Shown here: positions 5,946 through 6,228 of the stretch, in pieces
Position numbering within the stretch: the stretch's first letter is position 1
How the letters are laid out: each line of letters opens with the position of its first letter
Source: Desulfuromusa sp.
GTDB taxonomy: Bacteria > Desulfobacterota > Desulfuromonadia > Desulfuromonadales > Geopsychrobacteraceae
DNA length: 6,228 bases
Direction: 5' to 3'
NCBI GenBank assembly: GCA_021157505.1
Contig: JAGGWI010000022.1
Span: forward strand, 1-6,228
Translations under genes and position numbers: made by a program
Notes under the pieces: generated by a model
What the model saw: the letters and a program-made list of their open reading frames with translations, nothing else
Told to the model about the DNA's origin: nothing
Databases searched by the model: none

Positions 5946-6228
5946 TTGGCAATCATCGGGATAGGGACCGATTTGGTTTGCAGCGAGCGGTTTCGAAAGT
6001 TCCTCGATCCGGGCAGCAAAGTGTTAGAACGGATTTTCAGTACTGAAGAGCGGCGCTATTCACTGCAAAAACGTGATCCGGTGCCACATCTGGCTGCCCG
6101 TTTTGCTGCCAAGGAAGCTTTTTTAAAAGCTTTGGGAACCGGCTTGCGAGATGGTTTGACCTGGCAGCAGGTTTGTGTGGTGCTTGACTCCCTTGGTTGT
6201 CCTTCTCTTGAAATTACTGGTCGGGCAG
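5946..6228 (+). CDS. acpS: Holo-[acyl-carrier-protein] synthase, 5' part (3' end outside window)
   Basis: Transfers the 4'-phosphopantetheine arm of coenzyme A to a serine of apo-ACP, switching on the fatty-acid carrier; it acts as a cytosolic trimer. The frame starts at TTG 5946 and is still open at the window end, giving 94 residues of the usual 120-130. The N-terminus MAIIGIGTDLV carries the Mg-binding Asp9 in the GTD motif, and the second signature ARFAAKEAFLKALGTG contains the metal-binding Glu57; both match the group I (AcpS) phosphopantetheinyl transferases. The TTG start follows GAAGGGG (5933-5939) with 6-base spacing, within the last codons of pdxJ, and no ATG is available before the conserved first strand. 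The 3-base gap after pdxJ indicates co-translation. The C-terminal part cannot be judged from this window. Confidence 0.95.
   Translation, partial: MAIIGIGTDLVCSERFRKFLDPGSKVLERIFSTEERRYSLQKRDPVPHLAARFAAKEAFLKALGTGLRDGLTWQQVCVVLDSLGCPSLEITGRA

Noticed and set aside
1..6228. Undescribed system, defence island or mobile element
   Set aside because: All seven genes belong to well-known core families in a familiar order on one strand; no transposase, integrase, tRNA-linked attachment site, direct repeats or CRISPR-like spacing is visible.

Overview
This window is an ordinary, densely packed bacterial housekeeping cluster with every gene on the + strand. Layout: ftsH (3' part) - folP - cdaA - ybbR/cdaR - glmM - pdxJ - acpS (5' part). 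Junctions are, in order, a 4-nt overlap and gaps of 60, 5, 2, 39 and 3 bases, so the genes read as one operon or two closely linked ones. No RNA gene, mobile element, long repeat, CRISPR array or convincing terminator is visible, and there is no gene-free stretch longer than 60 bases.

Organism: the gene order, with a membrane di-adenylate cyclase and a short YbbR protein between folP and glmM and then pdxJ-acpS, resembles what I recall from Desulfuromonadales/Geobacterales (former Deltaproteobacteria). Moderate GC (roughly half, judged by eye) would suit a Pelobacter/Desulfuromonas-like member better than a high-GC Geobacter. This is inference from gene order and protein character, not a database result.

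Region by region: 1-1397 encodes most of FtsH, the membrane-anchored AAA+ zinc protease (Walker B, second region of homology, HEAGH zinc site); the transmembrane part and Walker A lie before the window. 1394-2254 is dihydropteroate synthase. 2255-2314 is the largest non-coding gap, with a possible promoter and a small inverted repeat. 2315-5186 is the conserved cdaA-cdaR-glmM trio: the c-di-AMP cyclase, its membrane-anchored YbbR partner, and phosphoglucosamine mutase, which supplies the amino-sugar precursor of peptidoglycan and LPS. 5226-5942 is PdxJ (vitamin B6) and 5946-6228 is the N-terminal three quarters of AcpS (acyl-carrier-protein activation).

How they fit together: the cluster joins envelope-related functions (FtsH proteolysis, c-di-AMP signalling, amino-sugar synthesis, fatty-acid carrier activation) with two cofactor pathways (folate, PLP). 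In Firmicutes CdaA, CdaR and GlmM form a physical complex in which GlmM restrains the cyclase; the same adjacency here suggests a similar link in a Gram-negative lineage. I see no undescribed system. The points most worth a second look are a Pro-to-Leu change in the otherwise invariant GlmM active-site loop and the regulatory-looking DNA in front of cdaA.
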